Below are positions 41,769-51,571 of a DNA stretch of 64,000 bases, piece by piece (the stretch's first letter is position 1; each line of letters begins with the position of its first letter). The position numbers were made by a program, and so were the translations under genes. Under the pieces are notes generated by a model. It was not told where the DNA came from. It worked only from the letters and a program-made list of their open reading frames with translations, and made no database searches. Location of the stretch: contig NZ_CP059572.1 of the NCBI RefSeq assembly GCF_019175365.1, positions 1,178,001-1,242,000 on the forward strand, read 5' to 3'. This DNA is from Actinomadura graeca. GTDB lineage: Bacteria; Actinomycetota; Actinomycetes; Streptosporangiales; Streptosporangiaceae.

Positions 41769-42425
41769 TCAGTCCGCGGGACCGGACGGGCCGTACTCCG
41801 GCGGCCTGACGCCCCGCTCCGCCGCCTCCGCCAGCTCCCCGGCGGTCAGGACGCGGGGCTCACCGATCATCCTGGCCCGCACGTACACGCCGCACAGCCA
41901 CTCCAGCAGCCGCGCGTTCTCGAACGCCTCGCCCAGGTCACGGCCGATCGCCACACCGCCGTGGTTGGCCAGGAGCGCGGCGCGCCTCCCGCCCTCCATG
42001 GCCGCGCGCACGTTCTCCGCCAGCTCGGGCGTCCCGTACGTGGCGTACGGGGCGACCCTCACCACCCCGCCCAGCAGCAGCGTGTTGTAGTGGACCGGCG
42101 GCAGCTCCGTCATCGTCGTCGCCACGACGGTGCCGTAGGTCGAGTGCGTGTGCACGACCGCCGACGCGGCGGTCGCCCCGTACAGCGCGAGATGCATGGG
42201 CGTCTCCGACGACGGCGCCCGGCCGCCCTCCACCGGCCGTCCCCGCACGTCCAGGACGGGGCAGTCCGCGGGCTCCATCCGGTCGAGCATCATCCCGCCC
42301 GGCGTGACCGCGACCAGGTCGCCCGCGCGCACACTGGCGTTGCCGGACGACCCGGTCACCAGACCGGTCTCCGCGAGCCTCCGGCCCACGCCGCACAGCG
42401 CGGCCCGCTCGTCACCCAGCAGCAT
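41769..42425 (-). CDS. Class II aldolase/adducin family protein
   Basis: ATG 42425 follows GGGAGGGG; the protein has 218 residues. The metal-binding His residues are in VVHTHSTYG (HxH) and in LLANHGGVAIG, and the start region has the LVTGSSGNASVRAG phosphate-binding motif. Relatives include L-fuculose-1-phosphate aldolase and ribulose-5-phosphate 4-epimerase. The substrate cannot be assigned. It follows the ACT-domain gene by 68 bases on the same strand. Confidence 0.9.
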   Translation of the reverse strand: MLLGDERAALCGVGRRLAETGLVTGSSGNASVRAGDLVAVTPGGMMLDRMEPADCPVLDVRGRPVEGGRAPSSETPMHLALYGATAASAVVHTHSTYGTVVATTMTELPPVHYNTLLLGGVVRVAPYATYGTPELAENVRAAMEGGRRAALLANHGGVAIGRDLGEAFENARLLEWLCGVYVRARMIGEPRVLTAGELAEAAERGVRPPEYGPSGPAD

Positions 42426-42493
42426 CGCGAACCCCTCCCGCCGGATCTCCCCCAGGCGTACGCCACCGGCCCGGCGATCACAAGGGGCCGGCG

Positions 42494-43129
42494 TCAGGGC
42501 GTGCGGAGCAGTCCCGCGGACAGCACCGCCGCCGCCGCGCCCGCGAGCTGCTCCAGCCGCAGCACCTCGGTCTGGTGGAACGGCGGCGCGCCCGCGCGGG
42601 ACACCACCAGCGCGCCGTTCCCCGGCATCGGGCAGATCGCGTACTCCGCGCCGTCCGGCGCGGTGAACGCCCGCGGCCGCAGCGGCTCCAGGGCGGGCGG
42701 CTCCGCGCCCTCCAGCCCGCCGACGCTGGCGTGCACGAGCACCGCCGTGCCGTCGGGGCCGGTCTCCGCCAGCCCGGCCCAGTCGGCGCTGAGGATGGCC
42801 GGGACGGCGTCGGCGAGGATCTCGGCGCCGCGCTCCGGCACCGCCGCGACCTGCCCGATCACGGCCGCGTCCGGGAACACGCCGTGCGGCTCGGCCGTCG
42901 GCCACACGCCGACGACGTCCACGCCGGGCACCGAGCCCAGCCCGCCGCGCAGCCGCCCGGCGTCGGCGCCCGCGGGCCAGGACACGGTGAAGTCGTCCAG
43001 CGCCCGGCCGTTGGCACGTTCCAGCACAGCCATCTGCACCACGTCGGCGCCGGCGGCGCCGAGCGTGCGCGCCACCTGCCCCAGCGAGCCGGGACGGTCC
43101 GGCAGGCGGACGCGAATCCGCAGCAACAT
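42494..43129 (-). CDS. ACT-domain-containing protein
   Basis: I chose ATG 43129 because GGAGGTG precedes it directly; a GTG at 43135 would lie within that ribosome site. The protein has 211 residues. Residues 1-75 form an ACT domain (RIRVRLPDRPGSLGQVARTL), which typically binds amino acids. The rest resembles a GAF-like or regulatory domain with ICPMPGNGALVVSR. No enzyme domain is attached, so it may sense an amino acid. The gene is transcribed away from grpE. Confidence 0.7.
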   Translation of the reverse strand: MLLRIRVRLPDRPGSLGQVARTLGAAGADVVQMAVLERANGRALDDFTVSWPAGADAGRLRGGLGSVPGVDVVGVWPTAEPHGVFPDAAVIGQVAAVPERGAEILADAVPAILSADWAGLAETGPDGTAVLVHASVGGLEGAEPPALEPLRPRAFTAPDGAEYAICPMPGNGALVVSRAGAPPFHQTEVLRLEQLAGAAAAVLSAGLLRTP

Positions 43130-43309
43130 CGCCACCTCCAGTGTCGGAATCCCCCTCAGAATGCGCGAGAGGCGTTTCCTTGGTGTTACCCACGCGTGTC
43201 GCCAACGGGAACCCGGTGCTGGATCGGCGGGCAGGGGTCAAACTAGAGTCCACTGAAGGTCAACCACACGCCTATCGCCGCAGCCGCCTCACCATTAAGG
43301 TAACCGCAC
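43130..43309. promoter_or_regulatory. Divergent region before the chaperone-GTPase operon
   Basis: This 180-base gap must hold the promoter of the six-gene operon starting at 43310. I looked for heat-shock operators: neither the HspR-type CTTGAGT-N7-ACTCAAG nor a CIRCE element is present. AAGG lies nine bases before the GTG start. No clear -35/-10 pair was found. Confidence 0.3.
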
Positions 43310-44053
43310 GTGTCGACGGACCGGGATCGCCCAGTCAACGACGGCTCTGGAGCCGAGCCGGAACCCGCCGGGGAGGGCACCGGCGATGACGGCGACGCCG
43401 CCTTCCGGGCGGAGGTCAGGCGGGCCCTCGCCGGGATGTCCGCCCGGCTCGACCGCGAGCACGAGCGCGCGGCGCACCGGGAGGCCGTCATCGACCGGCT
43501 GCACGAGGAGAACCAGCGGCTGCGCAGGGGGGAGCTCCAGGCGATGCTGGAGCCCGTGCGCGCCGCGCTGTACCGGCTCCACGACCAGGCGCGCCGCGAG
43601 TCGGGCAGGCTCGCCGCGCCGGACGGCGGCGACACGCCGGACCCCGCGCAGACCGCGCTGCTGCTGGCCGCGGTGGCCGACGACGTCGCCGACGCCCTCG
43701 CCCGGCTCGGCGTGGAGCGGTTCACCGTCGAGCCCGGCGCCCTCTACGACGCGTCCCGGCACCGGCCGGTCGCGGTCACCGCCGTCGCCGAGCCCGCCCG
43801 CGACGGCACCGTGGTCACCGTCCAGTCGGACGGCTTCGAGCAGGGCGGCAAGGTGCTGCGCAAGGCGGCGGTGTGCGTCGGAAGGCTCGACACGGCGGGG
43901 CCCGGCGCGGCGCCCCGCGGCACCGGACCCGACAGGACGGAGCTCGACCAGACCGGCCTCGGCGACACGGGGCCCGACAAGGCCCGGTCAAGTCGCCACC
44001 GCGCGGCAGGGCGCGGAGAGACGATGAACACCGGACTCGGCACCGATAGGTGA
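43310..44053 (+). CDS. grpE: GrpE-type nucleotide exchange factor
   Basis: The 247-residue protein starts at GTG 43310. A coiled-coil (about 45-85: EHERAAHREAVIDRLHEEN) precedes the beta-wing region (VTAVAEPARDGTVVTVQSDGFEQGG, then KVLRKAAVCVG), the GrpE layout. A Gly/Asp-rich tail of about 50 residues after the domain is unusual. GrpE releases ADP from Hsp70. The hsp70 gene follows seven bases later and lacks a dnaJ companion, so this is a dedicated copy serving the operon rather than the main dnaK operon. Confidence 0.82.
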   Translation: MSTDRDRPVNDGSGAEPEPAGEGTGDDGDAAFRAEVRRALAGMSARLDREHERAAHREAVIDRLHEENQRLRRGELQAMLEPVRAALYRLHDQARRESGRLAAPDGGDTPDPAQTALLLAAVADDVADALARLGVERFTVEPGALYDASRHRPVAVTAVAEPARDGTVVTVQSDGFEQGGKVLRKAAVCVGRLDTAGPGAAPRGTGPDRTELDQTGLGDTGPDKARSSRHRAAGRGETMNTGLGTDR

Positions 44054-44060
44054 GAGGGAC

Positions 44061-45644
44061 ATGGCTGTCTACGGGATCGACCTCGGAACCACGTACTCGT
44101 GCATCGCCTCCATCGACGAGGTGGGGCGGCCAGCGGTGCTGCGCAACCTGGAGGGGACCGACACCACGCCGTCGGTGGTGTACTTCGAGAGCGGCGACAA
44201 CGTCGTCGTCGGCGCGACCGCGAAGGACACCGCGGTCCTGGAGCCCGACAATGTCGTCAGCCTGATCAAACGCGACATGGGCCGGGACGTGACGCGTCCC
44301 ATCCACGGCATCGACTTCGCACCGGAGGAGCTGTCGGCGTTCATCCTGCTGAAGCTCGCGACGGACGCGCGCACCACGACGGGCGAGGAGACCCGCGACG
44401 TCGTCGTCACCGTCCCGGCCTACTTCGGCGCCGCCGAGCGCGACGCGACCCGCAAGGCGGGCCGGATCGCGGGCCTGAACGTCATCGACATCGTGTCCGA
44501 GCCGATCGCCGCCGCGATCACCTACGGGGTCCTCAACCCCGAGTCGGACCGGACGATCCTGGTGTACGACCTCGGCGGCGGGACGTTCGACACGACCGTC
44601 ATCGCGCTGCGCGGCGGCCACATCGAGGTGGTGTGCACCGACGGCGACCACGAGCTCGGCGGCGCCGACTGGGACGCGCGGCTCGTCGAGCACCTCGCCG
44701 AGCGGTTCCGCGCCGAGCACCCCGACGCGGGCGACCCGCTCGACGACAAGCAGACCGAGCAGCAGCTGCGCCGCGACGCCGAGGACGCCAAGAAGGCCCT
44801 CACCACCCGGACGGCGCACACCGTCCGGGTCATGCACGGCGGGCGGGTCGCCGTGGTGGAGGTGACGCGGGAGAAGCTGGAGGAGCTGACCAAGGACCTC
44901 CTCGACCGCACCGTCGAGATCACCGGGCGGACCCTCGCGACGGCCGCCGACAAGGGCGTCGACGACTACGACGACCTCGTCCTGGTGGGCGGGTCCACGA
45001 AGATGCCGGTGGTCGCGGCGCGGCTGGAGACCGAGCTGGGCCTCGCGCCGCGGCTGCAGGACCCCGACCTCGCCGTCGCGAAGGGCGCCGCCCTGTACGC
45101 CTTCGAGGAGACCTACCGGCGGCTCGTCCGCGAGGGGGCCGCCGAGCGCGCCGAGGAGATGGCGAACCGCGCGGGCCTGTCCGCCGAGCAGCAGAAGCAG
45201 ATCGCCGGGCGGCAGATCAAGACCGTCGCCTCGCACGCGTTCGGCATCGTCGTCGTCGACCGCGACAGCGGCGCCGAGCACGTCGCGCACCTCGTCCACG
45301 CCAACGACGCGCTGCCCGCCGCCAAGACCGAGGACTTCTTCACCGTCTACGACGACCAGACCTCCGCCGACATCCGGGTGATGGAGCAGGCGGGGAGCGT
45401 CGAGTCCGCCGAGCTGATCGACAACACCGAGATCGCGACCGGCGAGATCCGCGTCCCGCCGGGCAAGAAGGCGGGCTGGCCGATCGGGGTGACGTTCGCG
45501 CTGGACTCCTCCGGCCTGCTCAACGTCACGGCGGTGGAGAAGGAGACCGGCGAGCGCCTGGAGCTGAAGGTGGACGTCGGCGGCATGTCCGAGGAGGAGG
45601 TCGAGCGCTCCCGCAAGGCACTCTCCCGGGTGCAGGTGAGCTAG
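44061..45644 (+). CDS. Hsp70-family protein without lid domain
   Basis: This 527-residue chaperone has the complete actin-type ATPase domain: GIDLGTTYSCIA (phosphate 1), VVTVPAYFGAAERDATRKAG, VYDLGGGTFDTT (phosphate 2) and LVLVGGSTKMPVV (adenosine). A short beta-sandwich domain follows at 390-510. DnaK of about 610-640 residues has a C-terminal helical lid, which is missing here; the protein ends at KALSRVQVS. It may hold a dedicated client in the operon rather than fold general proteins. Gap to grpE is 7 bases and to the next gene 10. Confidence 0.92.
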   Translation: MAVYGIDLGTTYSCIASIDEVGRPAVLRNLEGTDTTPSVVYFESGDNVVVGATAKDTAVLEPDNVVSLIKRDMGRDVTRPIHGIDFAPEELSAFILLKLATDARTTTGEETRDVVVTVPAYFGAAERDATRKAGRIAGLNVIDIVSEPIAAAITYGVLNPESDRTILVYDLGGGTFDTTVIALRGGHIEVVCTDGDHELGGADWDARLVEHLAERFRAEHPDAGDPLDDKQTEQQLRRDAEDAKKALTTRTAHTVRVMHGGRVAVVEVTREKLEELTKDLLDRTVEITGRTLATAADKGVDDYDDLVLVGGSTKMPVVAARLETELGLAPRLQDPDLAVAKGAALYAFEETYRRLVREGAAERAEEMANRAGLSAEQQKQIAGRQIKTVASHAFGIVVVDRDSGAEHVAHLVHANDALPAAKTEDFFTVYDDQTSADIRVMEQAGSVESAELIDNTEIATGEIRVPPGKKAGWPIGVTFALDSSGLLNVTAVEKETGERLELKVDVGGMSEEEVERSRKALSRVQVS

Positions 45645-45654
45645 GGGCCCCGCC

Positions 45655-48309
45655 GTGCCGTTCGACGACGACTACCGGCGGGAGGTGCTGGAGCCCGCCC
45701 GGGCGGCCGGCGACCAGCCCCCCGAGGACCTGCGGCTCCGGTACGCGCTGCCCGACCCCCTGGAGGCCGCGGCGGTCGCCGCGCGCGTCAAGGAGGTCCG
45801 GCAGTGCTGGCGGCGGGCCCGCGGGCAGCTGAAGTACCGCAAGCTCATCGACCGGCTGGAGGCCGAGCACCGCGGGCTGGCGCCGCTGTTCGACGCCGCC
45901 GGGCGCGGCGACCTGCGGCCGCTCACCGGCCGCCTGCGCGGCGGCGCCGAGCGCACCGAGCGGCGGCGCGCCGACACGCGCGCGCGCCTCGCCGACGCCG
46001 CCGGGACGCTGCGGATGGTGACGCCCGCCGAGATCGAGGCCATCGCCCGCACCGGCGGCGTGACCCGCGCCGACCTGGAGGCCGTCGCGGCCGCCGAGGG
46101 CATCGAGGTCCGCGAGCCGGACGCGCTGCCGTCCGCCGCCCCCTACCCCGCGTACCGGAAGGTGCGCGAGTCCCTGGACGTCCTCGGCAAAAGGCACCTG
46201 GCCGACTTCCTGTTCGGCGTGCGGCTCGCGGGTCCCATCAAGGTCCTGGACGGGTTCGCGGCGCCCCCCGGCCTCCGGCTGGACGCCGCGGCGGTCGCGG
46301 CGGCGGGCGCCGAGTGGGCGCGCCGCAGCCGCGACACCAGCACCACCCACGCCGGCACCGTCCTGGCGGCGCTGCGGGCCGGGCACGACGACCCGGACGC
46401 GCTGCCGGGCCTCGTGCTGTTCGACATCGCCGACCGGCTCCGGGAGCGGCGGCGGCAGCGCGCCTCCGAGCACGCCCTGCTCCGGCACGCCGCCGAGGAC
46501 CTGCGCGTCGAGCAGGGCGACGCGCGGCGGCTGGTGTTCGCCGTCGTCCGCGAGACGGAACCGGCGGGCGGCGGCGGCCTCGCCGGGCGGCTGCGCGCCC
46601 TCCTGGACGCGGGCGAGGTGTACGCGGCCGCCGAGCTCGCCGACGCGGCGGAGGTCCCCCGCCCCGGGCCCGGCGCCGCCGACCGCGCCCCGGCCGGGGA
46701 CCCGCCGGAGGAGGAGGTCCTCGCCGCCGAGGCCCGGCACCGCCTCGACACGGCGCTGCGGCTGCGCGAGTCGGCCGTCGCCGAACCCGACCCGGACCGC
46801 GCGTGGGTCCTGCTCGCCGACGCGCTGCGCCTCGTCCGCGACCTGCCCGGTGCCGCCGAGCACCAGCGCCGCCTCCCGCCCCGGCCGGTGCCGCCCCCGC
46901 GCGCGGACGTCGATCCCGCGGACGGGTCGGTCCGGCTGTCCTGGGAGGCGTCGCCGTCGACGGTCGGCGAGGTCGCGTGCCATGTGGTGCGGCGGCGGGA
47001 CCGGGCGCCGCGTGACGCGCGCGACGGGGACCCCGTCACCGGCGTGCGGGACCCCAGCCCGCCGGTGAACGTGCCGCTGTACTACGGCGTGATCGCGGTC
47101 CGGGGCGAGGCCGCCGCCGCCCCGTCGGTGGTGGGCCCGCTGATCGTGCGGCCGGAGCCCGCCGACGTCGAGCTGCTGCCCGGCGACGGGCGGGTGACGG
47201 GCCGGTGGAGGTGCCCGGCCGGGGCCGCGCGCGTCGTGGTGGCCCGGGAGGGCACGATCGTCCCGTCCGGCCGGGACGGGTTCCAGGAGCGGGTCCCGAA
47301 CGGCCGCACCCACCACTACCGGATCGGCGCGGTGTACCTCGACGACTCGGGGAACGAGGTCGTGACGCCGGGGGTGCGGGCGTCGGTCACGCCGAGCGCC
47401 CCCCCGCGCCCGGTGTACGAGCTGGCCGCCGAGCCCGACCCGTCCGACCCGGGGCTGCTGCGGGTGCGGTTCGAGCGGCCCGCGCACGGGACGGTCGAGC
47501 TGGTGCTGTCGGCCGGGCCGCCGCCGTGGCCGCGCAGCGCGCTCGTGCCGGTGGAGGAGGTCCGGGCCGTGACGCGGAGGCTGGCGTGCCTGCCGGCCGG
47601 CGGCGGTCTCGACGTGCGGCCGGGCGCGGGCGGCTGGCTGCTCGCGGTGACGGTGGCCGAGGGCGTCGCCGCGATCGGCGCCTGCCACCGGCACGTGAAC
47701 CTGCCGCCGCCGCGGCGGCTGGTCACCGAGCGGCGCGGCGGCCACGTGCACGTCGGGTTCGACTGGCCGCCGGACGTCACGGAGGTCGACCTCGTCTACC
47801 ACGTCGGCGGCGACCCCGAGCGCTCCGCCGAGGACGGGCCGCCGCCCCGGGAGGCCGTGACGCGCGCCGCCTACGACACCGGTGGCGGGATCAGGGTGCC
47901 CGCCCCCGAGGACGAGCCGGTGCTGGTGTCGGTCGCGGCCGCCGGGACCGTGGGCGGCGTCCGGGTCACGGGCCCGGAGGTCACCGCCGTGGTCGCCGCC
48001 CGCGCGGTCGTCCGCTACGACGTGCTGCGGTCGGGCCCGCCGTGGCGCAGGTCGCTGACGATCCGGCTCAGCTCGTCCCGCCCGCTGCGGGTGGCGCGGC
48101 TGTCGCTGGTGCTGCGCGCCGGGCGCGTGATGCCGCACCGCGCGGCCGACGGCGAGACGCTCGCCGCGTGGGAGCAGGTCCCCGTCCCCGGCGAGCTGTC
48201 GCTGTCCGCCCCGCGCGCGGCCGGACCCTACTGGCTGCGCTGCTTCGCCGACGACGACGTCGTCGAGCTCAGCGATCCCCCCGTCCGCCGGCTCCAGGTC
48301 GCCCGATGA
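45655..48309 (+). CDS. Large helical and fibronectin-III-like multidomain protein of the chaperone-GTPase operon
   Basis: The 884-residue protein starts at GTG 45655. Residues 1-400 are mostly helical and Arg/Ala/Glu-rich, possibly coiled, with the motif EIEAIARTGGVTRADLEAVA. From about residue 415 onward several beta-sandwich repeats appear (SVRLSWEASPS, VTGRWRCPAGAARVVV, LLRVRFERPAHG, VHVGFDWPPDV), resembling fibronectin type III folds. It has no signal peptide or membrane segment, so it is probably cytoplasmic and could be an Hsp70 client or scaffold. I know no precise family. ATGA overlaps the next gene. Confidence 0.75.
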   Translation: MPFDDDYRREVLEPARAAGDQPPEDLRLRYALPDPLEAAAVAARVKEVRQCWRRARGQLKYRKLIDRLEAEHRGLAPLFDAAGRGDLRPLTGRLRGGAERTERRRADTRARLADAAGTLRMVTPAEIEAIARTGGVTRADLEAVAAAEGIEVREPDALPSAAPYPAYRKVRESLDVLGKRHLADFLFGVRLAGPIKVLDGFAAPPGLRLDAAAVAAAGAEWARRSRDTSTTHAGTVLAALRAGHDDPDALPGLVLFDIADRLRERRRQRASEHALLRHAAEDLRVEQGDARRLVFAVVRETEPAGGGGLAGRLRALLDAGEVYAAAELADAAEVPRPGPGAADRAPAGDPPEEEVLAAEARHRLDTALRLRESAVAEPDPDRAWVLLADALRLVRDLPGAAEHQRRLPPRPVPPPRADVDPADGSVRLSWEASPSTVGEVACHVVRRRDRAPRDARDGDPVTGVRDPSPPVNVPLYYGVIAVRGEAAAAPSVVGPLIVRPEPADVELLPGDGRVTGRWRCPAGAARVVVAREGTIVPSGRDGFQERVPNGRTHHYRIGAVYLDDSGNEVVTPGVRASVTPSAPPRPVYELAAEPDPSDPGLLRVRFERPAHGTVELVLSAGPPPWPRSALVPVEEVRAVTRRLACLPAGGGLDVRPGAGGWLLAVTVAEGVAAIGACHRHVNLPPPRRLVTERRGGHVHVGFDWPPDVTEVDLVYHVGGDPERSAEDGPPPREAVTRAAYDTGGGIRVPAPEDEPVLVSVAAAGTVGGVRVTGPEVTAVVAARAVVRYDVLRSGPPWRRSLTIRLSSSRPLRVARLSLVLRAGRVMPHRAADGETLAAWEQVPVPGELSLSAPRAAGPYWLRCFADDDVVELSDPPVRRLQVAR

Positions 48310-49553
48310 CGAGGCCGCTCGCCCGCGTGGGGCTCCCCGGCGCATCGTCCAGGAACGGTGTCACCTGCCCGTACTGCTTCGCGTCCGCGGCACCGCAGCG
48401 CATCCCGTTCCGGTGCCGCGGGCAGGCCGGCGGGACGCTCGGGTGCGCGCCCGTCCTGGACGAGCGGCTCGCCGCCTACACCGGCTCGACGGCCGGGGCG
48501 TCGCTGCCGCCGGTGTTCGCCGCGGCCGGGCGCAAGGGGCGCGCCGACTGCCCCGCGTGCGGGCGCCCGACGGGCAACCGGGTCTGCCCGGAGTGCCACA
48601 ACCCGCTCCCCTCCGCGTACTGCGACTCCCCCGGCCGGATCGTCGCGCTCGTCGGCGCGAAGAACGCGGGGAAGAGCACCTACATCGCCGTCCTGCTGCA
48701 CGAGCTGATGAACCGGGTCGGCACCGAGCTGGACGCCTCGCTCGTGGCCTGCGACGACCGGACGATCGAGCGGTACAAGCGCGACTTCGCCCGCCCGCTG
48801 CTGGAGGAGCGGCGGCTGCTGCCGACGACGGCCAGCGCCGCGACGGGCCCCCGCGAGCCGCTCGTCTACCTCCTCACCAGGACCCGCCGGGGCCGTTTCG
48901 CCCGCGCCCGCAACGACTCCCTGGCCCTCGTCCTGTTCGACACCGCGGGCGAGGACCTGCGCAGCCGCGAGGTCACCGACCTGCACCTGCGCTACCTGGA
49001 GGCCGCCGACGCGATCATCTTCCTCGTCGACCCGCTGGAGCTGCCCGGCGCCCGCGGCGAGCTGTCGCGGGGAGGCGAGGTGTCGCGGGGCGGCGATCCC
49101 CCGTCCCCCGACCCCGACAGCGAGCCGCTCAACGTCATCGCCCGGGTCACCGAGGCGCTCCGGCAGCGGCACGGCACCCGGCCGGGCGACCCGCTGCCCG
49201 TCCCGGTCGCGGTCGCGCTGACGAAGATCGACGTGCTGCGGCCGTCGCTGCTGCGGCAGTCGGCGCTGCACCGGACACGGTCCGGCACGGGCGTCCTGGA
49301 CCTGGACGACAGGGACGCTGTGGACGCGCAGGTCCGCGCGCTGCTGCACGACTGGCGGTCCGGGCAGCTCGACACCTACCTCGGGCAGCAGTACGCCGAC
49401 CACGCCCTGTTCGGGCTGTCGGCGCTCGGCGGCGTCCCCGAGGCCGGGCGGGTCGGCGCGGGCGGCGTCCGCCCCCACCGCGCGGAGGACCCGCTGCTGT
49501 GGCTGCTGTACCGGTTCGGGTTGCTCGACGGCGTGCGCCCCGGGGGGACGTGA
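48306..49553 (+). CDS. Zinc-ribbon TRAFAC-like GTPase (double-GTPase type)
   Basis: The protein has 415 residues from ATG 48306, overlapping the previous stop. Two zinc ribbons are at the N-terminus: CPYC near 20 with C-x-G-rich partner, then CPACGRPTGNRVCPEC near 79-95. The P-loop GTPase has Walker A LVGAKNAGKST (about 115-125), a G3-like LFDTAGED (about 210) and G4 LTKID (about 305). In published comparative work such GTPases pair with GAP1-like proteins in NTP-dependent conflict systems. It is followed by GAP1 with a GTGA overlap. Confidence 0.87.
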   Translation: MTRPLARVGLPGASSRNGVTCPYCFASAAPQRIPFRCRGQAGGTLGCAPVLDERLAAYTGSTAGASLPPVFAAAGRKGRADCPACGRPTGNRVCPECHNPLPSAYCDSPGRIVALVGAKNAGKSTYIAVLLHELMNRVGTELDASLVACDDRTIERYKRDFARPLLEERRLLPTTASAATGPREPLVYLLTRTRRGRFARARNDSLALVLFDTAGEDLRSREVTDLHLRYLEAADAIIFLVDPLELPGARGELSRGGEVSRGGDPPSPDPDSEPLNVIARVTEALRQRHGTRPGDPLPVPVAVALTKIDVLRPSLLRQSALHRTRSGTGVLDLDDRDAVDAQVRALLHDWRSGQLDTYLGQQYADHALFGLSALGGVPEAGRVGAGGVRPHRAEDPLLWLLYRFGLLDGVRPGGT

Positions 49554-51568
49554 CGGTGGCCTGGCAGCTGCACTACACCTCCGCCCGGCGCGGCCCCACC
49601 GGCCGGGCGGGCTTCCAGTTCGTCGCGGAGACGCCCGGCCTGCCCGACGGCGTGCGGGCGGGCGTGACGCCGTACCTGTCGTACCGGCCGCCGCCGGACG
49701 CGCCGCTGTCCCCCGACGACGCCGAGCTGGACCTGTTCCCCGTCTCGCTGCTCTACGACCGGGTGGACGGCAGGCCGCTGCTCCTGCGCTGCCGCTACCT
49801 CGGCCGGGACTACTCCGGCCGGTACGGCAACTTCTTCGCCCACGCGGTCGTCGCCGAGCCCGCCGAGCTGGAGGGACTGCGCCCCGCCGAGCTGTGGCAC
49901 GCCCCGCTGTGGACGGGCGAGCCCGCGACCGGCCCCGACCTGGAGGAGCTGGACGAGCTGACGCCCGGCGCCGTCCTGGACCCCGAGGCCCTCGCCACCT
50001 GGCTCGCCGCCGGGCCGGGGCCGGCGCCCCGGGCCGCCGGGGAGCGGCCCGAGGACCCCTACGCCACCCTCGCGCGGCTGGTGGACGCCGTCGCGGCCGT
50101 GCTCCGCCGGGGGCACGGGCGGGTCGTCCTCATCGCCGGGGACGTCGAGCTGATCGCCCGCTGGATCGCGGTCGTGTCCTACTCGCTGCCGGTCGCGGCG
50201 GCGGCCGGGCTGTCGTTCGTCACCTACACCGCCGACCCGGACGGCGCCGCGCAGCGCCTCGTCGGCACCACGCCGGACGTGTGGGCCGCCGTGCGCCACC
50301 ACACGTCCCACGCCGCCGCCATCGACCTGCGGGGAGGCGGGACGGCGGCCGGGCCCTCCCGGTTCGCCCGCACGGTCGCCGACTGCTGGCGCGACGCGGA
50401 CTTCGCCGGCCTCGACGCCCTCGCCGAGCTGGCCCACCTGGACGCCGGCACGCCGGACGGGGCGGCGGCGCTGCTCGCGCTGTGCCGCGGCGACGCGTCG
50501 GTGACGCCGGGCGAGGAGGAGACGGCGGCGCGGCTGCTGGCCCGGCTCGGCGACGCCGGGCCGGGCGGGCCGCTGCTGGACGGCCTGGTCTCCGGCCTCG
50601 CCGGGTCCGGGCGGCGCGACCTCACCGCCGCCACCTGCGACCTGCTGTCCGAGCACCCCGGGCGGCTGCGCGCCGCGCCCTCGGTCGCGGTCGCGGTGCT
50701 GGCGTCGGTGGGACGGCGGCGCCGCGACCGGCGCGTCGCCGTCACCGGGGAGCTGCTGCGGCTCGGCGACGGCGACGGCCCCGCGGGCGGCCCGGCGCGG
50801 GACACGGCGCCGGGCAGGGACCTCGACGCGGCGCTGGAGCAGGTGTGGACGTCGCCGCCGTCCGCGTCCGAGTGCGTCGCGCTGCTGGACGCGCACCCCG
50901 AGGCGATGGCGGGGCGCCCGGTGCTGGCGGTGCTGCCGTCCCGCACGTTCGCGCGGCTGGCCGACGCCCGCCCGGGCAAGACCGGCGCCGGTGCCGTCCC
51001 GCCGGACGCGGGCCTGACGGACGCGGCGGCGCTGCGGCTCGCCGCGCGGGTCAGGGCCGTCGCGCCGGACGGTCCCGCGGGGTGCGACGCGACGGTCGTC
51101 CAGGCGCACGCCGACGCCGTCACCGCCGACGGCCCGCGGCAGGCCGCGCGGGCGCTGGAGGACCTGGCGGGCGCGTCCGGCGCGAACCCCCGGCTGGTGG
51201 ACGCGGCGTTCACCGGCGCGGCGCGGCGGCTGTGCCGGCGCCCGCCGCCGTTCCGCGCCGCGCTGCTCGCCGCCGCGTCCACCGCCGTCCGCGCGAGGCT
51301 CGGCGGGCGGTGGACCGCGGAGCTGCCCGGACGCGCCCGCGCCGGCCGCGCGCCCCTGCGCGGCGCGGAGGTCGAGCAGCGCAACCAGCTCGTCGAGGTC
51401 GTGCTGAGGCTGCGCAAGCGCGGCGTCACCGAGCCCGCGCTGGAGACGTGGGCGCGGGCGGCCGCCGCCCGGTGGCTCGCCGCCCGCCAGCTCGACTCCC
51501 ACTTCGCGGGCGAGCCGCAGCTCCAGGCGGCGCTGAAGGACCTCCTCGCCGAGGCCAGGGGGAGGTGA
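49550..51568 (+). CDS. GTPase-associated protein 1 (GAP1)-like protein
   Basis: This 672-residue protein starts at GTG 49550, overlapping the previous stop. The N-terminus, AWQLHYTSARRGPTGRAGFQ, then PYLSYRPPPDAP and GRYGNFFAHAVV, matches the GAP1 N-terminal domain family. The middle part with LSFVTYTADPD and AAIDLRGGG and the helical C-terminal half correspond to GAP1 middle and C-terminal parts. Biochemical function is unknown. Its position between two GTPase genes suggests that it binds or regulates one of them. Confidence 0.85.
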   Translation: MTVAWQLHYTSARRGPTGRAGFQFVAETPGLPDGVRAGVTPYLSYRPPPDAPLSPDDAELDLFPVSLLYDRVDGRPLLLRCRYLGRDYSGRYGNFFAHAVVAEPAELEGLRPAELWHAPLWTGEPATGPDLEELDELTPGAVLDPEALATWLAAGPGPAPRAAGERPEDPYATLARLVDAVAAVLRRGHGRVVLIAGDVELIARWIAVVSYSLPVAAAAGLSFVTYTADPDGAAQRLVGTTPDVWAAVRHHTSHAAAIDLRGGGTAAGPSRFARTVADCWRDADFAGLDALAELAHLDAGTPDGAAALLALCRGDASVTPGEEETAARLLARLGDAGPGGPLLDGLVSGLAGSGRRDLTAATCDLLSEHPGRLRAAPSVAVAVLASVGRRRRDRRVAVTGELLRLGDGDGPAGGPARDTAPGRDLDAALEQVWTSPPSASECVALLDAHPEAMAGRPVLAVLPSRTFARLADARPGKTGAGAVPPDAGLTDAAALRLAARVRAVAPDGPAGCDATVVQAHADAVTADGPRQAARALEDLAGASGANPRLVDAAFTGAARRLCRRPPPFRAALLAAASTAVRARLGGRWTAELPGRARAGRAPLRGAEVEQRNQLVEVVLRLRKRGVTEPALETWARAAAARWLAARQLDSHFAGEPQLQAALKDLLAEARGR

Positions 51569-51571
51569 GGG

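Noticed and set aside
43130..43309. Heat-shock operator before grpE
   Set aside because: I searched for HspR-type and CIRCE patterns and found none.
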